NCBI RefSeq assembly: GCF_902167145.1
Contig: NC_050099.1
Location: 60,778,942-60,842,941, forward strand
Direction of reading: 5' to 3'
Length of the DNA: 64,000 nucleotides
Source: Zea mays
Lineage: Eukaryota > Streptophyta > Magnoliopsida > Poales > Poaceae
The position numbers were made by a program, and so were the translations under genes. Below are positions 1-11,333 of this stretch, one piece after another. The first letter of the stretch is position 1, and the number at the start of each line of letters is the position of its first letter. Below the pieces are notes generated by a model. That model worked only from the letters and a program-made list of their open reading frames with translations. It did not search any database and was not told the DNA's origin.

Positions 1-372
1 TCAAAGAAACAAAACTCAGTAGCTCTTTCTACCATCGAAGCCAAGTATATTGTCGCAGGCCATTGTTGTGTGCAATTACTTTGGATGAGACAAACCCTAA
101 GGGACTATGGCTACAAAATGAGCAAAGTCCCTCTCCTACGTGACAATGAGAGTGCAATCCGCATGGCAGATAATCCCGTTGAACATAGCCACACTAAGCA
201 CATAGACATTCGGTATCACTTTTTGAGGGATCACCAACAAAGGGGGAGATCGAGATCGCTTATGTTAGCACCAAAGAACAATAGCCAATATCTTTACCAA
301 GCCATTAGATGAGAAAACCTTTAGCAAACATAGGAATGAGCTAAATATACTTGATTCTCGGAATTTTGATTG
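1..372 (+). pseudogene. Ty1/copia RNase H C-terminus, copy 1 (broken)
   Basis: The frame encodes the end of copia RNase H: the SKKQ..VALST motif, QLLWMRQTL, DNESAIRMADNP and TKHIDIRYHFLRDH are visible. The window begins inside the domain. After the DHQQ motif an indel near 240-250 shifts the frame. The usual tail (text like IAYVSTK then PLDEKTF) continues in other frames to about 372. RNase H would degrade the RNA of the RNA-DNA hybrid during reverse transcription. This copy cannot encode a complete protein. Confidence 0.85.
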
Positions 373-1211
373 AAGCATTGCAGACATAGCTCATTTATAT
401 ACCTTTGATCATATCTCTTTCATGACTACGACTAATGTGTTTTCAAGTGTATTTCTATGCTAAGTCGTAGATTGAAAGGGAAATTGAGTCTTCGGCGAAG
501 ACAAGGCTTCCACTCCACTCTATCGGTATCATTTACCCTTCGTTGTCACTCCACTCAAATTGGTATAATTTTCCACTCATATTTACTTGTACCAATGGGG
601 GGAAGTAAAAATGGCTCTCAAAAGTCTCCGTTTTTGGTGATTAATGCCAAAGGGGTAGAAAGTATTAGCCCAAAGCAAAAGGACCGCACCACCAACTTCA
701 AAAATTTGATTTATTTACAAAAGTTTGTTTTTCCAATTGGTATCTTATGATAAGCAATTTCTTCAATTGGTATGATATTTTCAATTGGTATATTTAAAGA
801 TAGATTTTCAAAATTGGCATCTAAATATACTTCCAATTGGTATCTATTAAAACCCTCTTGAAAGCTAAGAGGAGAATTTCATTCAGGGGGAGTTTTGTTT
901 AATCAAAGGAAAAGCATTTGAAATAGGGGGAGAAATTTCAAAACTTAAAAATGCTTCTTGCAATCTTATTCAAATACCTTTGACTATTTGCAAAAAGAAT
1001 TTCTAGAAAGAATTTGCAAAAACAAAACAAGTGGTGCAAATGTGGTCCAAAATGTTAAATAAAAGAAAGCAATCCATGCATATCTAGTGAAATAATAAAT
1101 TGGTTTAATTCCAAGTAACCTATGCACCTACCTTATGCAAACTAGTTCAAATTCTGCACTTATATATTTGCTTTGGTTTGCGTTGGCATCAATCACCAAA
1201 AAGGGGGAGAT

Positions 1212-1513
1212 TGAAAGGTAAATAGGGTTTAACCTTTTCCTATAAATAATTTTGGTGGTTGAATGCCCAACACAAATATTGGACTAACTAGTTTGCTCTA
1301 AAATACATGTTCTATAGGTGCATAAAGGTTTAACACAAACCAATAAAAGATTGAAGAAAGGGATCAAAATCAAAGGAGCAAAGAAACCGAGTATGCCCTG
1401 GTCTGGCGCACCGGACTGACCGGTGTGCCACCGGACAGTGTCCAGTGCACCAGGACCGTACAACGTCCAACTCTCCACTCTCGGGTTTCTCAGGGCGCGC
1501 TCCGCTATAATTC
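1212..1513 (+). repeat. Truncated 3' LTR start, copy 1
   Basis: The LTR begins TGAAAGGTAAATAGGG directly after the polypurine tract AAAAAGGGGGAGAT (about 1197-1211). It includes the first CCGGACTG..CCGGTGTGCC palindromes. It stops near 1513, where the next duplication copy begins with RNase H coding sequence, so only the first quarter of the LTR is present. Confidence 0.85.
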
Positions 1514-1893
1514 ATTGGGCTTCAAAGAAACAAAACTCAGTAGCTCTTTCTACCATCGAAGCCAAGTATATTGTCGCAGGCCATTGTTGTGTGCAATTAC
1601 TTTGGATGAGACAAACCCTAAGGGACTATGGCTACAAAATGAGCAAAGTCCCTCTCCTACGTGACAATGAGAGTGCAATCCGCATGGCATATAATCCCGT
1701 TGAACATAGCCACACTAAGCACATAGACATTCGGTATCACTTTTTGAGGGATCACCAACAAAGGGGGAGATCGAGATCGCTTATGTTAGCACCAAAGAAC
1801 AATAGCCAATATCTTTACCAAGCCATTAGATGAGAAAACCTTTAGCAAACATAGGAATGAGCTAAATATACTTGATTCTCGGAATTTTGATTG
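1514..1893 (+). pseudogene. Ty1/copia RNase H C-terminus, copy 2 (broken)
   Basis: This is a near-identical repeat of the RNase H segment at the window start, preceded by the WASKKQ codons missing from copy 1 at the edge. It has the same indel after the DHQQ motif, so the break predates the duplication. One difference is GCAGATAAT to GCATATAAT near 1690, which changes the MADNP motif to MAYNP. Confidence 0.85.
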
Positions 1894-2732
1894 AAGCATT
1901 GCAGACATAGCTCATTTATATACCTTTGATCATATCTCTTTCATGACTACGACTAATGTGTTTTCAAGTGTATTTCTATGCTAAGTCGTAGATTGAAAGG
2001 GAAATTGAGTCTTCGGCGAAGACAAGGCTTCCACTCCACTCTATCGGTATCATTTACCCTTCGTTGTCACTCCACTCAAATTGGTATAATTTTCCACTCA
2101 TATTTACTTGTACCAATGGGGGGAAGTAAAAATGGCTCTCAAAAGTCTCCGTTTTTGGTGATTAATGCCAAAGGGGTAGAAAGTATTAGCCCAAAGCAAA
2201 AGGACCGCACCACCAACTTCAAAAATTTGATTTATTTACAAAAGTTTGTTTTTCCAATTGGTATCTTATGATAAGCAATTTCTTCAATTGGTATGATATT
2301 TTCAATTGGTATATTTAAAGATAGATTTTCAAAATTGGCATCTAAATATACTTCCAATTGGTATCTATTAAAACCCTCTTGAAAGCTAAGAGGAGAATTT
2401 CATTCAGGGGGAGTTTTGTTTAATCAAAGGAAAAGCATTTGAAATAGGGGGAGAAATTTCAAAACTTAAAAATGCTTCTTGCAATCTTATTCAAATACCT
2501 TTGACTATTTGCAAAAAGAATTTCTAGAAAGAATTTGCAAAAACAAAACAAGTGGTGCAAATGTGGTCCAAAATGTTAAATAAAAGAAAGCAATCCATGC
2601 ATATCTAGTGAAATAATAAATTGGTTTAATTCCAAGTAACCTATGCACTTACCTTATGCAAACTAGTTCAAATTCTGCACTTATATATTTGCTTTGGTTT
2701 GCGTTGGCATCAATCACCAAAAAGGGGGAGAT

Positions 2733-3410
2733 TGAAAGGTAAATAGGGTTTAACCTTTTCCTATAAATAATTTTGGTGGTTGAATGCCCAACACAAATAT
2801 TGGACTAACTAGTTTGCTCTAAAATACATGTTCTATAGGTGCATAAAGGTTTAACACAAACCAATAAAAGATTGAAGAAAGGGATCAAAATCAAAGGAGC
2901 AAAGAAACCGAGTATGCCCTGGTCTGGCGCACCAGACTGTCCGGTGTGCCACCGGACAGTGTCCGGTGCACCAGGACCGTACAACGTCCAACTCTCCACT
3001 CTCGGGTTTCTCAGGGCGCGCTCCGCTATAATTCACCAGACTGTTCGATGTGCCACCGAACTGTCCGGTGCACCAGCGGAGCAACGACTACTTCGCGCAA
3101 CGGTTGCCTGCAAAAGCTGAAGACAAATGAATAGTGCGCAGCAGTGCGCGGCAGAGCAGAGCCGCTCGTCAGAGGCGCACCAGACCCTGAACAGTACCTG
3201 TCCGGTGCCACTAGAAGACAAAGCCTCCAACGGTCAGAAGCTCCAGAACCCTAATGGTTAGGTGACGTGGCTGGTGCACCGGATAGTGTCCGGTGGCGCA
3301 CCGGACTGTTTGGTGCGCCCATCGACAGCAGCCATCCCCAACGGCTATGTGGTGATTGAGGGCTATATATACCCCCAACCACCACCACTCCAAGTATCCA
3401 AGTTTCCAGC
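2733..3410 (+). repeat. Sirevirus 3' LTR, first part (U3 and TATA)
   Basis: It starts TGAAAGG after the second copy of the PPT (about 2718-2732). It contains several CCGGAC..GTCCGGTGC palindromes (2930-3310), the feature reported for Sirevirus LTRs. A TATA-like GGCTATATATACCCC sits at 3361-3375. The LTR is cut at 3410 by the gypsy insertion. The 5 bp CCAGC at 3406-3410 recurs at 10804-10808 as the target duplication. Confidence 0.88.
3362..3371 (+). promoter_or_regulatory. TATA box of the split Sirevirus LTR
   Basis: GCTATATATA lies downstream of the palindrome-rich U3, at the expected place for the LTR promoter. The transcript start downstream of it is now only about 40 bp from the 3411 insertion. 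Confidence 0.5.
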
Positions 3411-4094
3411 TATTGGGGACCTTCGGCTTCCGAAGGTCCTCAAAAACATGATTTAACAATGTTTCTGGAGTATAATACATGAGCAGGTACCTTCGAACTT
3501 GGACCCTTCGGACTTGAGTCAAAATCACAGCGTGAAGAAGCACAAGGAATATGAAGGATGGAACAAAACCGAAGTTGTGCGCAAGGGAGCTTCGACATGA
3601 TAACAGAAAAGGAAACCGACTTAAAGGGGAAAAAGGCTATCTAGACCCCGATGGATTACTATAGAATTATTAGCAAATGTAAAGGGCGTGTGTGTAATTT
3701 TACATGGATTGCGTCCCGTGCCTATAAATAGATGAACAGTGCTCCAGTACTATTCACGCTGACTTGGCATTTGTTTTTGAGTTACGCTTGTACTTTTACC
3801 TTCTTTCAAGCCGAAGGTACTTTTGTAACTTGTTATCATTTCTATTTTTCCTTAATAATAAAATAGAAATGAATTGATGGTAATAAATAACTATCTGTAT
3901 TATCTTTTATATTTCATATGTTTCTTTCCTCGTTTATATGTTGCTTTGACGAAGGTACGTCCTTCACAACCTTTGTCCGAAAATCATTATCTCTCAAGGG
4001 AAATAATGCTTCGAAGGACGAAGGACTTTAACGTTTAACATTCTCTGTGTTGCCTTGTTCTTGACTTATAGCATTTGAGAACAAGTCCCCAACA
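3411..4094 (+). repeat. 5' LTR of zeon-like element
   Basis: It begins TATTGGGGACC, where the 3' copy has TGTTGGGGACC, so the conserved TG end is mutated to TA. It ends CCCCAACA. The TATA box CCTATAAATAGATG is at 3721-3734. It pairs with 10121-10803. Confidence 0.95.
3721..3731 (+). promoter_or_regulatory. TATA box in 5' LTR
   Basis: CCTATAAATAG is a near-consensus plant TATA box. The same motif is at 10431-10440 in the 3' LTR, so both promoters keep it. Confidence 0.6.
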
Positions 4095-4110
4095 TTGGCG
4101 CCCACCTCCG
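4095..4110 (+). other. Primer binding site
   Basis: TTGGCGCCCACCTCCG follows the 5' LTR directly. The TGGCGCC start fits the 3' end of plant tRNA-Asp. The match after that is imperfect, so the exact tRNA primer is uncertain. Confidence 0.6.
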
Positions 4111-4153
4111 GTGAACCCTTTCCGACCACTTTCGGCAAGCATCGACTTTCGTC

Positions 4154-5667
4154 ATGCCGCCAAAGAAAGCTTCAGCAACAGGGGTTGCCGCTCTGCAGCC
4201 GCTGGACCCGAACCAGGAGACCCTTTCTCTTCGGGAGGCCCGGAGCCAGAAGAGGAAGGCCACCAGTCCAACGCCTCAGGAGGACGACTTGGACCAAGAA
4301 ATCAGGAATATAGAGATGCTTCATCAGCAAGTGCAACGGAAGAAGGAAAAGATGGCTCGGCTAGCTGACCTACAAAGGCAGATAGACGAAGCCTCTGAAG
4401 AAGTTCGTCATCTTGCTCAGGATGAGCAAAACCGAAGGCCCCAGCATAGAGAGCTTCACCAAGAAGGCTTCATCAACGAGGATGACTGGTATGAGGATTT
4501 CCACCATGGAAATTTTGCCTTTGACGATGCTTCTCCTCTGTCAGCTGAACTGCAGGCTACACCTTGGCCCCCGGCTTACAAACCACCTCAGCTCCCCATG
4601 TATGATGGACACTCAGATCCGAAGCAATTTCTGATGAGCTACGAAGCAACCATATCTTCATATGGTGGCAATACTGCAGTCATGGCGAAATCCTTCGCCA
4701 TGGCAGTCAAAAATGTTGCACAAACCTGGTACTCCTCTCTTCGGCCAGGAACAATCACATCATGGCAAAAGCTGAAGGACATGCTTATCACCAGTTCCAA
4801 GGGTTTCAGACGAAGCCATTCACTGCTCAAGCTTTGTTCCAGTGCACCCAGGATCACGAAGAATACCTTCAGGCGTATGTCCGAAGGTTCTTACGACTGA
4901 GGGCACAGGCCCCAACGGTGCCCAATGAAATTGTCATTGAGGCCATGATTAAGGGGCTTCGGCCAGGACCTACAGCCCAATACTTCGCCAGGAAACCTCC
5001 TCAGACCCTGGAGAAACTGCTTCAGAAGATGGATGAATACATCCGAGCTGATAATGACTTTCGACAGAGAAGGGAGGAAGCTTATAGATTCTCCGAAATG
5101 ACCAGGGGCTTTGGAGGGAGAGTCCATCCTAGGCACGTCAGATCAATTCATTCCACTCAGAATGACGACAGAGGAAGCCAGCAACAGAGGCCACAATATT
5201 CCTCCCAAGCTTCGGGGCAGCAACAGAGCTATCCTCGGCCCCCAGCTCCAAGGGGCAAAGGCGCCAGGGGCTTCGGAGGAAGGTTTGGGGATCAGCCCAG
5301 AAAAATTTATTGCCTATTCTGCGGTGAGGACAAGGGCCATACTACCAGGATGTGCCATGTCACCATCCAGAAACAGAAAGAGATAGTAGAAGTTGCAGCC
5401 CAACAGAGCCAGCCGAAGCAAGTTATGCATACTGCTTTGTACCACTCACTTTACATTCCAGAGTATGTGGGTAACCATTCTGCAGCTTCTGTTGCTTCGG
5501 CAAGCCAATCTCAGGCATCTTGGCAACAGCTTCCACCTCCACCACTAATACAACGAGGCCAGCAGCCAGAAGGGAGCCAACACACTCACCAGCAACGAGA
5601 CTTCAGAGAGGAGTCCGAAGCTCGCACAGTCAATAGTACTGTACCAGAGTCTAAGCACATCTACTAG
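4154..5667 (+). pseudogene. Ty3/gypsy gag, one frameshift
   Basis: The frame opens with MPPKKASATG at 4154. A coiled-coil-like charged stretch (residues ~50-95) is followed by a Retrotrans_gag-type region (motifs YDGHSDPKQFL and W..L). Later come a GR/Q-rich segment and a zinc knuckle CLFC..GHTTRMC with five residues between the second Cys and the His. A one-base deletion near 4796 shifts the frame. The second half reads on from there to a stop at 5667. Total length about 500 residues fits gag alone with no pol fused downstream. Gag would form the particle and bind genomic RNA. Confidence 0.85.
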
Positions 5668-6655
5668 AAGATATCCTGCTGCTGAAATAGTTCTTGCATT
5701 TGTTACCACTTTTCTTTTTAATAGGGAACAATCATTGAAAGCCTAAGTTTTTCTTGTCGTTTTCAATTTCTTGTAACAGCTTCGCCTTTGTCATAGTGAA
5801 AATATATCTTACACACAGACATACGGAATCCAAAAAGTTGCCGAAGCATGAAAACTCGTTCTTAAGAGCTCATGGCCACAGAAAGTATTTCCGAAGCTAC
5901 AAAAAAGTCGTTCTACGAAACGCAGTGTAAGTTTGCTGAAGTTACAAAAAGTCGTTCCTAAGGGAGCGCAGCGTATGTTTTCTACTCAAAAGTCGTTCCA
6001 AAGGGACTGCAGAGCTTACAGCGAAAAATAAACGCTGATTCCGCCAAAGTATAATGCGAAGCGCGAAAAGTCAACACGAATACCGCCGAAGTAAAAGGCG
6101 AAGAAGCTCCTAAGGGAGGCTTACAACGAAAAGTCAGCGCTGATACACCGAAAAATAAGCGGTGAAGCCGAAAAATAAACGGCAAAAAGATTGTGTGCTC
6201 TACTGTGGGAATGTGTGTGTATCTTCGGCACAAATATCACCTTGCATAGCATAACATCATCACATCATTTGCATGGCATAACATCATACATCATATTGCA
6301 TCAATGGCACAAGAAGGGGATGCAATGTTGATCTTCGGAGATTGTTTCGAAGAAGCAGTGCCAAGGCACAAAATAAGTTTTGAAGAAGTACCACTTCGTC
6401 AACTCTAATATGAAAAGGATATCTATTGCTTACGAAGCATAACGTTTTACGGAGATTGGATGTTTTTACAAAATATGGATATCCTTCACGAAGCATGAAA
6501 AGAAGGGAAGGTGTTTTTTCGCCGAAGGCTCAAAAACGGTATGTATGTAAAGTTTCATGCATCGTAAAGAATTGAGTTACAAGCAGCTTATATATTACAT
6601 TCAAAATTATAAATACTACACACTTTGTTCAGCAAATATTACATTCCAAACATTT
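5668..6655 (+). other. Non-coding spacer with degenerate short repeats
   Basis: No convincing frame is present. Between about 5830 and 6200 there are imperfect repeats built on AAAAGTCGTTCC, AAGGGAG..GCAG and CGAAAAATAAACG, spaced roughly 40-60 bp. It separates gag from the 3' end of the convergent antisense gene. Confidence 0.6.
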
Positions 6656-9600
6656 TTACAATAGCAGCGATTCTTCTTTTAAAACTACTTCCATAGGTTC
6701 GTTTAACAGTTGAGAAACAGCTTCATCCATAATAGCTTTGGCCATCTTTCTAATTTCATCTTCCTTTTTTGCTTCGGGGTCGGCTAATGACTCAAAAGGC
6801 TCCGGGGGAGGAGATAGTTCAGCTGCGATACAAAACATAAATAAGTTTGAAGTCACAGAAATAAAACTTAAAGTCAAAAGCAATTAGGTAATACCTATCC
6901 GCCTTTCAAGCTCTGCAGTTTTTTCAGCTGCCTTTGCTGCTCCTCTATCATCATGAGTATCTTTTTCACTTTTCTTTATAATTTCGTGAGCCATCCCTCG
7001 GCCACCATTTTCCCAGATGTCGGTGAAAAATTTTCCGCCAACCAAGCTTGCCTTGGCCGAGGGGTCTTTTGTATCTTCAATAGAGAACGCAGCTTCGGCT
7101 TGGGCCAGAATCTTCACATGTTCGCATCCTGCCTTCTTTAAGATAGCCGCAATTCCCCTGGCACCTGAGAAGGTGCAGACATCTCCGCGGCCAATCAAAA
7201 CTTCCTCAAAGGCTTCGGCTTCGCCGTTGATCCATTCGATTGGACCTTCAGGATCGCCTAGTACGAAGTTGTCCTTATTTGAGTATGCGCCAATATTGGC
7301 GAAACTGGTTTTTATCTTTTGTACACATGCCACAGGTTTTTCATAGCATCTTTCTTTTGAAGAACGAAGCTCCCCAACTGTTTTTTCCCAGTGATTTTTC
7401 CAGTAGTCACTGGCGTCTCGGTCAGCTTCAGCAATTGCACATTTTAATTTTTCTTCTGCAGCTGTTTCCGAAGATCTTCAATTTCGCATTTCTGGGTCTC
7501 AGATTGGGCTTTTGAAGTAGCCTCATCTTCTTTTATCTTGTTTATCAATGAGTTTAATATTCTGTCTTTTTCAAAACCTTCGTTCCTTAGCTCAATTACT
7601 TCGGAACGAAGGTTATTCAAGGCCATGGTACATCCCTCGTCTTCAGCGCTTTTTTGCGCCCTGAGGGCGTTGCTAAGAATAAGGCCCTACAAAAGGAGTG
7701 TGATATTAAGTATAAGCAAACGAAAAATTTTGTTTTTTAAGTACAAAAATCTTATTCTCTCACCTTGTAGCTGTTGTATGCTAAGCTGTCGGCCAATTCA
7801 TCTTTTGATAACACTGAGAGCCCGTCTTCTAGCGTCGGGAATCCGAAGCTTCTTCCCATCTCCCGGCAGACAGAGATCTCCTTGCTGTCTGGGAGACAAT
7901 ACAAGAAGTCTTCTTCTCCGCTGCCGTTGAATATCAATGCCCCTTTTGGAAATTTTAATTTCTGGGCATAATGATGAGCTTCTCGCTTTTCCTCTTCAGA
8001 TAGCCTTTTGCCCGAAGCATGTCGTACAATATAATCAGGTACTCTGGAAGATGCTTCGGGAGTTGAAGAGAGAATTTTTTCAGGTAGAATTTGCTTTATA
8101 GCCTCTTTTTTCGTTTCCCCTCTGGTTTCCAAGGATTTCTCTTTGGCGGGCTCTGAAGGCCCAGCTTCGGCCTCGGTCTGGCTCTTTGTAGCTTCGTCTT
8201 CGTATGGTTTTGCCTCAATTTACGTTTTTGGAGCTTCAGCAGGTTTCTTCGGAGTGGTACTTGAAGACTTTATCGTCTCTAGCACATCTAATACATTGAC
8301 CATCCTTTTTCTCTTCGGAGTCGCCGTGAGGTCTTTTTGTGCCTTCGGCACTGTTATTCCTGCCGAAGGGCTTGTAACTTCTACTATCTTTGTTTTTGCG
8401 GCCTCTATTTCTTTAATATTATTAGCCTTCGGCATTATAGCCGGCTCTTCATTCTTCTGTGTAGGAGCAGGTCCTTTGGCTTCAGTAGCCGTAGACGTCT
8501 CATCACCAAATTTGGGCACTGAGGCTGGTTTGATGAAGCGCGGTCGGTGAGTAAGGACCTTCACCTTTTTCCTCTTTGGTGCGGCCTCACTTAGAGCAAC
8601 TGAAGCATCACCTTTTCCAGGAGTTGCATTTTTTTCTCTTTTGCCCTTTTAGCGGGTAGCGGTAATTAGGGTACATAAACCCAATAGCATCGAAAACTCT
8701 ATTCAGCCTCTTCTTCTTCCGGCTTTCGAAGGTCGCAGATAGCGCGTTATCTTCTGCCTTTGAATATGGTCCAAGCAGTTCGTCGCTTGTAGCTTCGATG
8801 CACTTTAGCCAATCATCATCTGGCTCAATAAACTTACCCTCGTATCTGAAGGTGTATTTCAACCTAACCAGTCCACCTTCGTCGGACTTGCTGATAGTTT
8901 CCTTTGGCATTTCCCATTGCTCTACAAGCGGCCACACTCTGAAGGCTATGTGCTCCTGGACTAAATCCCTCGTCCCGATGAAAGAATAGACTATGCCGAA
9001 GGCCTTTTGGCATTCTTCGGCTGCTTCATCAATTTCCACCTTCGGTTTCTGAAGGCCGAAGCGCTGCCAGACAGGACGCATGATAATATCTTTAACGTCT
9101 TCTCGTGCCTTTAAATCGTTTTTCACGTAAAACCATTCCTTCATCCAGTCCCCAGGCCATCTTTTCCGGAAGGTTGGCACAGGATAGCTCGAGCCAGAGC
9201 GAGCGACGAAGCTATAGCAGCCAAAATTGTTATGATATTGCTCTTTGCCCCAGGGTTTCGTCTCATATAACAGTTCATGCATATTGCAGAAAATTTTTGC
9301 ATTTGGCTCCAAGCCCTGGCTCCTCACGACCCAGACGAAGATTCCCATTCTTATGATTGCTTCGGGTGTAATTTGATGAAGGTAGACCTGATAGATCTTT
9401 AAAACCTCAACCACAAATTTGCTTAAGGGAAACCGAAGCGCAGCTTTAAAAAAGCTTCGGAAGATCACAACTTCATTCTCTTCGGGAGTAGGCACAGTCC
9501 TCTCTCCGTCATCTGCACTCACAATAGACATGTCCCGAAAATAACTTCCCCTCATGTTATTGAGATGACTCTGTTTAATACTCGATTTTCCGAAGACTGT

Positions 9601-9813
9601 GTGACTTGGTCGCCACGGTCGATCTTCGGAGTCTTCACCCCCACTCTCCATGTCATAATTGTCACTATCACCGCTATCTTCAGATAAACCTTCTAAAATC
9701 TCCCTAGTAATCTTCTCTGTATTAGTCTTTGCTATAGATTCAAGAAACCCAAGATTCTTCTCCTTAGAAAGGCTCAGCTTTGTTTCTGCGGCAGCTTTGT
9801 TATCTTGAGACAT
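6656..9813 (-). pseudogene. Spliced antisense gene with 'putative gypsy type transposon' domain (Transposase_28/PF04195-like)
   Basis: Read on the minus strand, ATG at 9813-9811 (MSQDNKAAAE) opens a long frame. An acidic N-terminus is followed by a conserved domain with FRSFFKAALRFPLSKFVVEV, YQVYLHQITPEAI and FVWVVRSQGLEP. This is the pattern I know from PF04195 proteins encoded antisense in grass gypsy elements. Lys/Glu-rich and coiled-coil-like segments follow, with the stop at 6656. Two small introns fit: donor AAG|GTGAGA with acceptor TTTTGTAG|GG (7763-7687, 77 bp, phase 0), and GATAG|GTATTA with ATCGCAG|CT (6894-6823, 72 bp, phase 1). Reading stays open across both. Defects are a frameshift in an A-run near 8630, a TAA at 8222-8220 and a frameshift near 7460. 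Function is unknown. Confidence 0.8.
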
Positions 9814-10120
9814 CTTCGGAAATGTTGAAAACGTGCTCTTAAGGCCGAAGCTAAAAATTCTAAAAAGCCAGACAAGCGTTGGTATGCAAGAACTAAAAAT
9901 TGCGAAAGCAAGAGCAGATGGCAAGACAGCGTGCCAAATGCGCTCGCGGTATGCTCTTATTTATACGCCTAGCGCGTTGCAAGTGGGAGGGCCCCGCTTG
10001 TCATTGACTGATTCTATTCTAGCAAAGGGAAGGTGTTTTTTCGGACCTTCGGCTTAAGGCCTTCGTCCATATCGCAATCTGAATTTATCATTCTAACAAA
10101 TTAATATTGCGAGGGGCTAC
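9814..10120 (+). other. 3' spacer and polypurine tract
   Basis: About 300 bp lie between the antisense gene's start and the 3' LTR. GCGAGGGGCTAC (10109-10120) directly precedes the LTR and is the likely PPT. A TATA-like CTTATTTATAC near 9957-9966 reads TATAAATAAG on the minus strand, about 145 bp upstream of the antisense start codon, and could be that gene's own promoter. Confidence 0.55.
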
Positions 10121-10803
10121 TGTTGGGGACCTTTGGCTTCCGAAGGTCCTCAAAAACATGATTTAACAATGTTTCTGGAGTATAATACATGAGCAAGTAC
10201 CTTCGAACTTGGACCCTTTGGACTTGAGTCAAAATCACAGCGTGAAGAAGCACAAGGAATACGAAGGATGGAACAAAACCGAAGCTGTGCGCAACGGAGC
10301 TTCGGCATGATAACAGAAAAGGAAACCGACTTAAAGGGGAAAAGACTATCTAGACCCCGATGGATTACTATAGAATTATTAGCAAATGTAAAGGGCATGA
10401 GTGTAATTTTACATGGATTGTGTCCCGTGCCTATAAATAGATGAACAGTGCTTCAGTACTGTTCACGTTGACTTGGCATTTGTTTTTGAGTTACGCTTGT
10501 ACTTTTACCTTCTTTCAAGCCGAAGGTACTTTTGTAACTTGTTATAATTTCTATTTTTCCTTAATAATAAAATAGAAATGAATTGATGGTAATAAATAAC
10601 TGTCTGTATTATCTTTTATATTTCATATGTTTCTTTCCTCGTTTATATGTTTCTTTGACGAAGGTACGTCCTTCACAACCTTCGTCCGAAAATCATTATC
10701 TCTCAAGGGAAATAATGCTTCGAAGGACGAAGGACTTTAACGTTTAACATTCTCTATGTTGCCTTGTTCTTGACTTATAGCATTTGAGAACAAGTCCCCA
10801 ACA
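10121..10803 (+). repeat. 3' LTR of zeon-like element
   Basis: It starts TGTTGGGGACC and ends CCCCAACA, followed by CCAGC. It differs from the 5' LTR at about 20 positions plus one single-base indel, mostly C/T or G/A transitions. Confidence 0.95.
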
Positions 10804-10808
10804 CCAGC

Positions 10809-11333
10809 ACTTCACATTCAATACAAGAGCTAGTGCATTCACTCCTAGACACAATTCAAAAGAATCAAAGCCTCTCCAAGTCCCAAATTCACTCCAAACA
10901 CCTAGTGACTAGAGAGAGTGTTTTTGTTCGTGTTCTTTGCGCTCTTGTTCTTGGATCGCTTTCTTCTTCCTCATTCTTGTTCTCAAAGTGACTTGTTATC
11001 AAAGCAAGAGACACCAAGTGTGTGGTGGTCCTTGTGGGGTCTAAGTGACCCATTTGATTAAGGAGAAAGCTCACTCGGTCTAAGTGACCGTTTGAGAGAG
11101 GGAAAGGGTTGAAAGAGACCCAGTCTTTGTGACCACCTCAACGGGGACTAGGTTCTTTAGAACCGAACCTCGGTAAAACAAATCACCATGTTCATCCGCT
11201 TCATTTCTTGGTTGATTTGTTTTCCCCTCTCTCGGACTCGAATTCATTTCTAACGCTAACCTCGGCTTGTAGTGTGTGCTTAAGTTTATAATTTTCAGAT
11301 TCCGCCTATCCACCCCCCTCTAGACGACTTTCA
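10809..11333 (+). repeat. Sirevirus 3' LTR, second part
   Basis: It continues the LTR broken at 3410, after the second CCAGC copy. It ends with CACCCCCCTCTAGACGACTTTCA, the LTR end typical of this group. The junction with the decayed antisense gene lies at 11333/11334. Confidence 0.85.

Larger units (their letters stand above)
1..3034 (+). repeat. Tandem duplication, 1521-bp unit, two copies
   Basis: Position 1 matches 1522 and position 457 matches 1978, so the period is 1521. Each unit holds the RNase H end, the 3' spacer, the PPT and the first ~300 bp of the LTR. Copy 1 runs from at or before the window edge to about 1513, where LTR text jumps back to RNase H text. Copy 2 runs to about 3034 and then continues into normal LTR. 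By eye there are about five differences (for example at 169/1690, 1126/2647 and in the LTR palindromes), roughly 0.3 percent, so the duplication is recent or an assembly artefact. Confidence 0.93.
3411..10803 (+). mobile_element. Non-autonomous Ty3/gypsy LTR retrotransposon (zeon-like) with an antisense gene
   Basis: This complete element is 7393 bp, flanked by exact CCAGC duplications (3406-3410 and 10804-10808). LTRs of 684 and 683 bp surround a gag frame, a non-coding repeat-rich spacer, and a long gene on the opposite strand. No protease, reverse transcriptase, RNase H or integrase is present, so mobility would depend on a pol-bearing partner. Size, gag-only content and CTTCGG/CCGAAG-rich sequence recall maize zeon-type elements, but that assignment is from memory. 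About 20 substitutions between the LTRs (~2.9 percent) point to an insertion roughly 1 million years ago at the commonly used grass LTR rate of 1.3e-8 per site per year. Confidence 0.92.
1..11333 (+). mobile_element. Sirevirus-type Ty1/copia element, 3' portion, split by a nested gypsy element
   Basis: Visible parts are the end of RNase H, a non-coding 3' spacer with several GGGGGAG polypurine motifs, the PPT and the 3' LTR. The rest lies left of the window. The LTR opens TGAAAGG at 2733 and closes GACTTTCA at 11333. It is interrupted at 3410 by the element at 3411-10803 and resumes after a CCAGC target duplication. Removing the insertion gives an LTR of about 1.2 kb, in the range I recall for maize Opie/Ji-like elements. 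RNase H text and CCGGAC/GTCCGG palindromes in the LTR support the Sirevirus call. The insertion target right of 11333 is a decayed antisense transposon gene. The left target duplication is not visible. Confidence 0.88.

Noticed and set aside
457..750. 97-codon frame repeated at 1978-2271
   Set aside because: It lies in the Sirevirus 3' spacer and is duplicated only because the whole segment is. No protein motif is present.
3211..3543. 110-codon frame across the Sirevirus LTR / zeon-like LTR junction
   Set aside because: It spans an insertion boundary, so it cannot be an ancestral gene.
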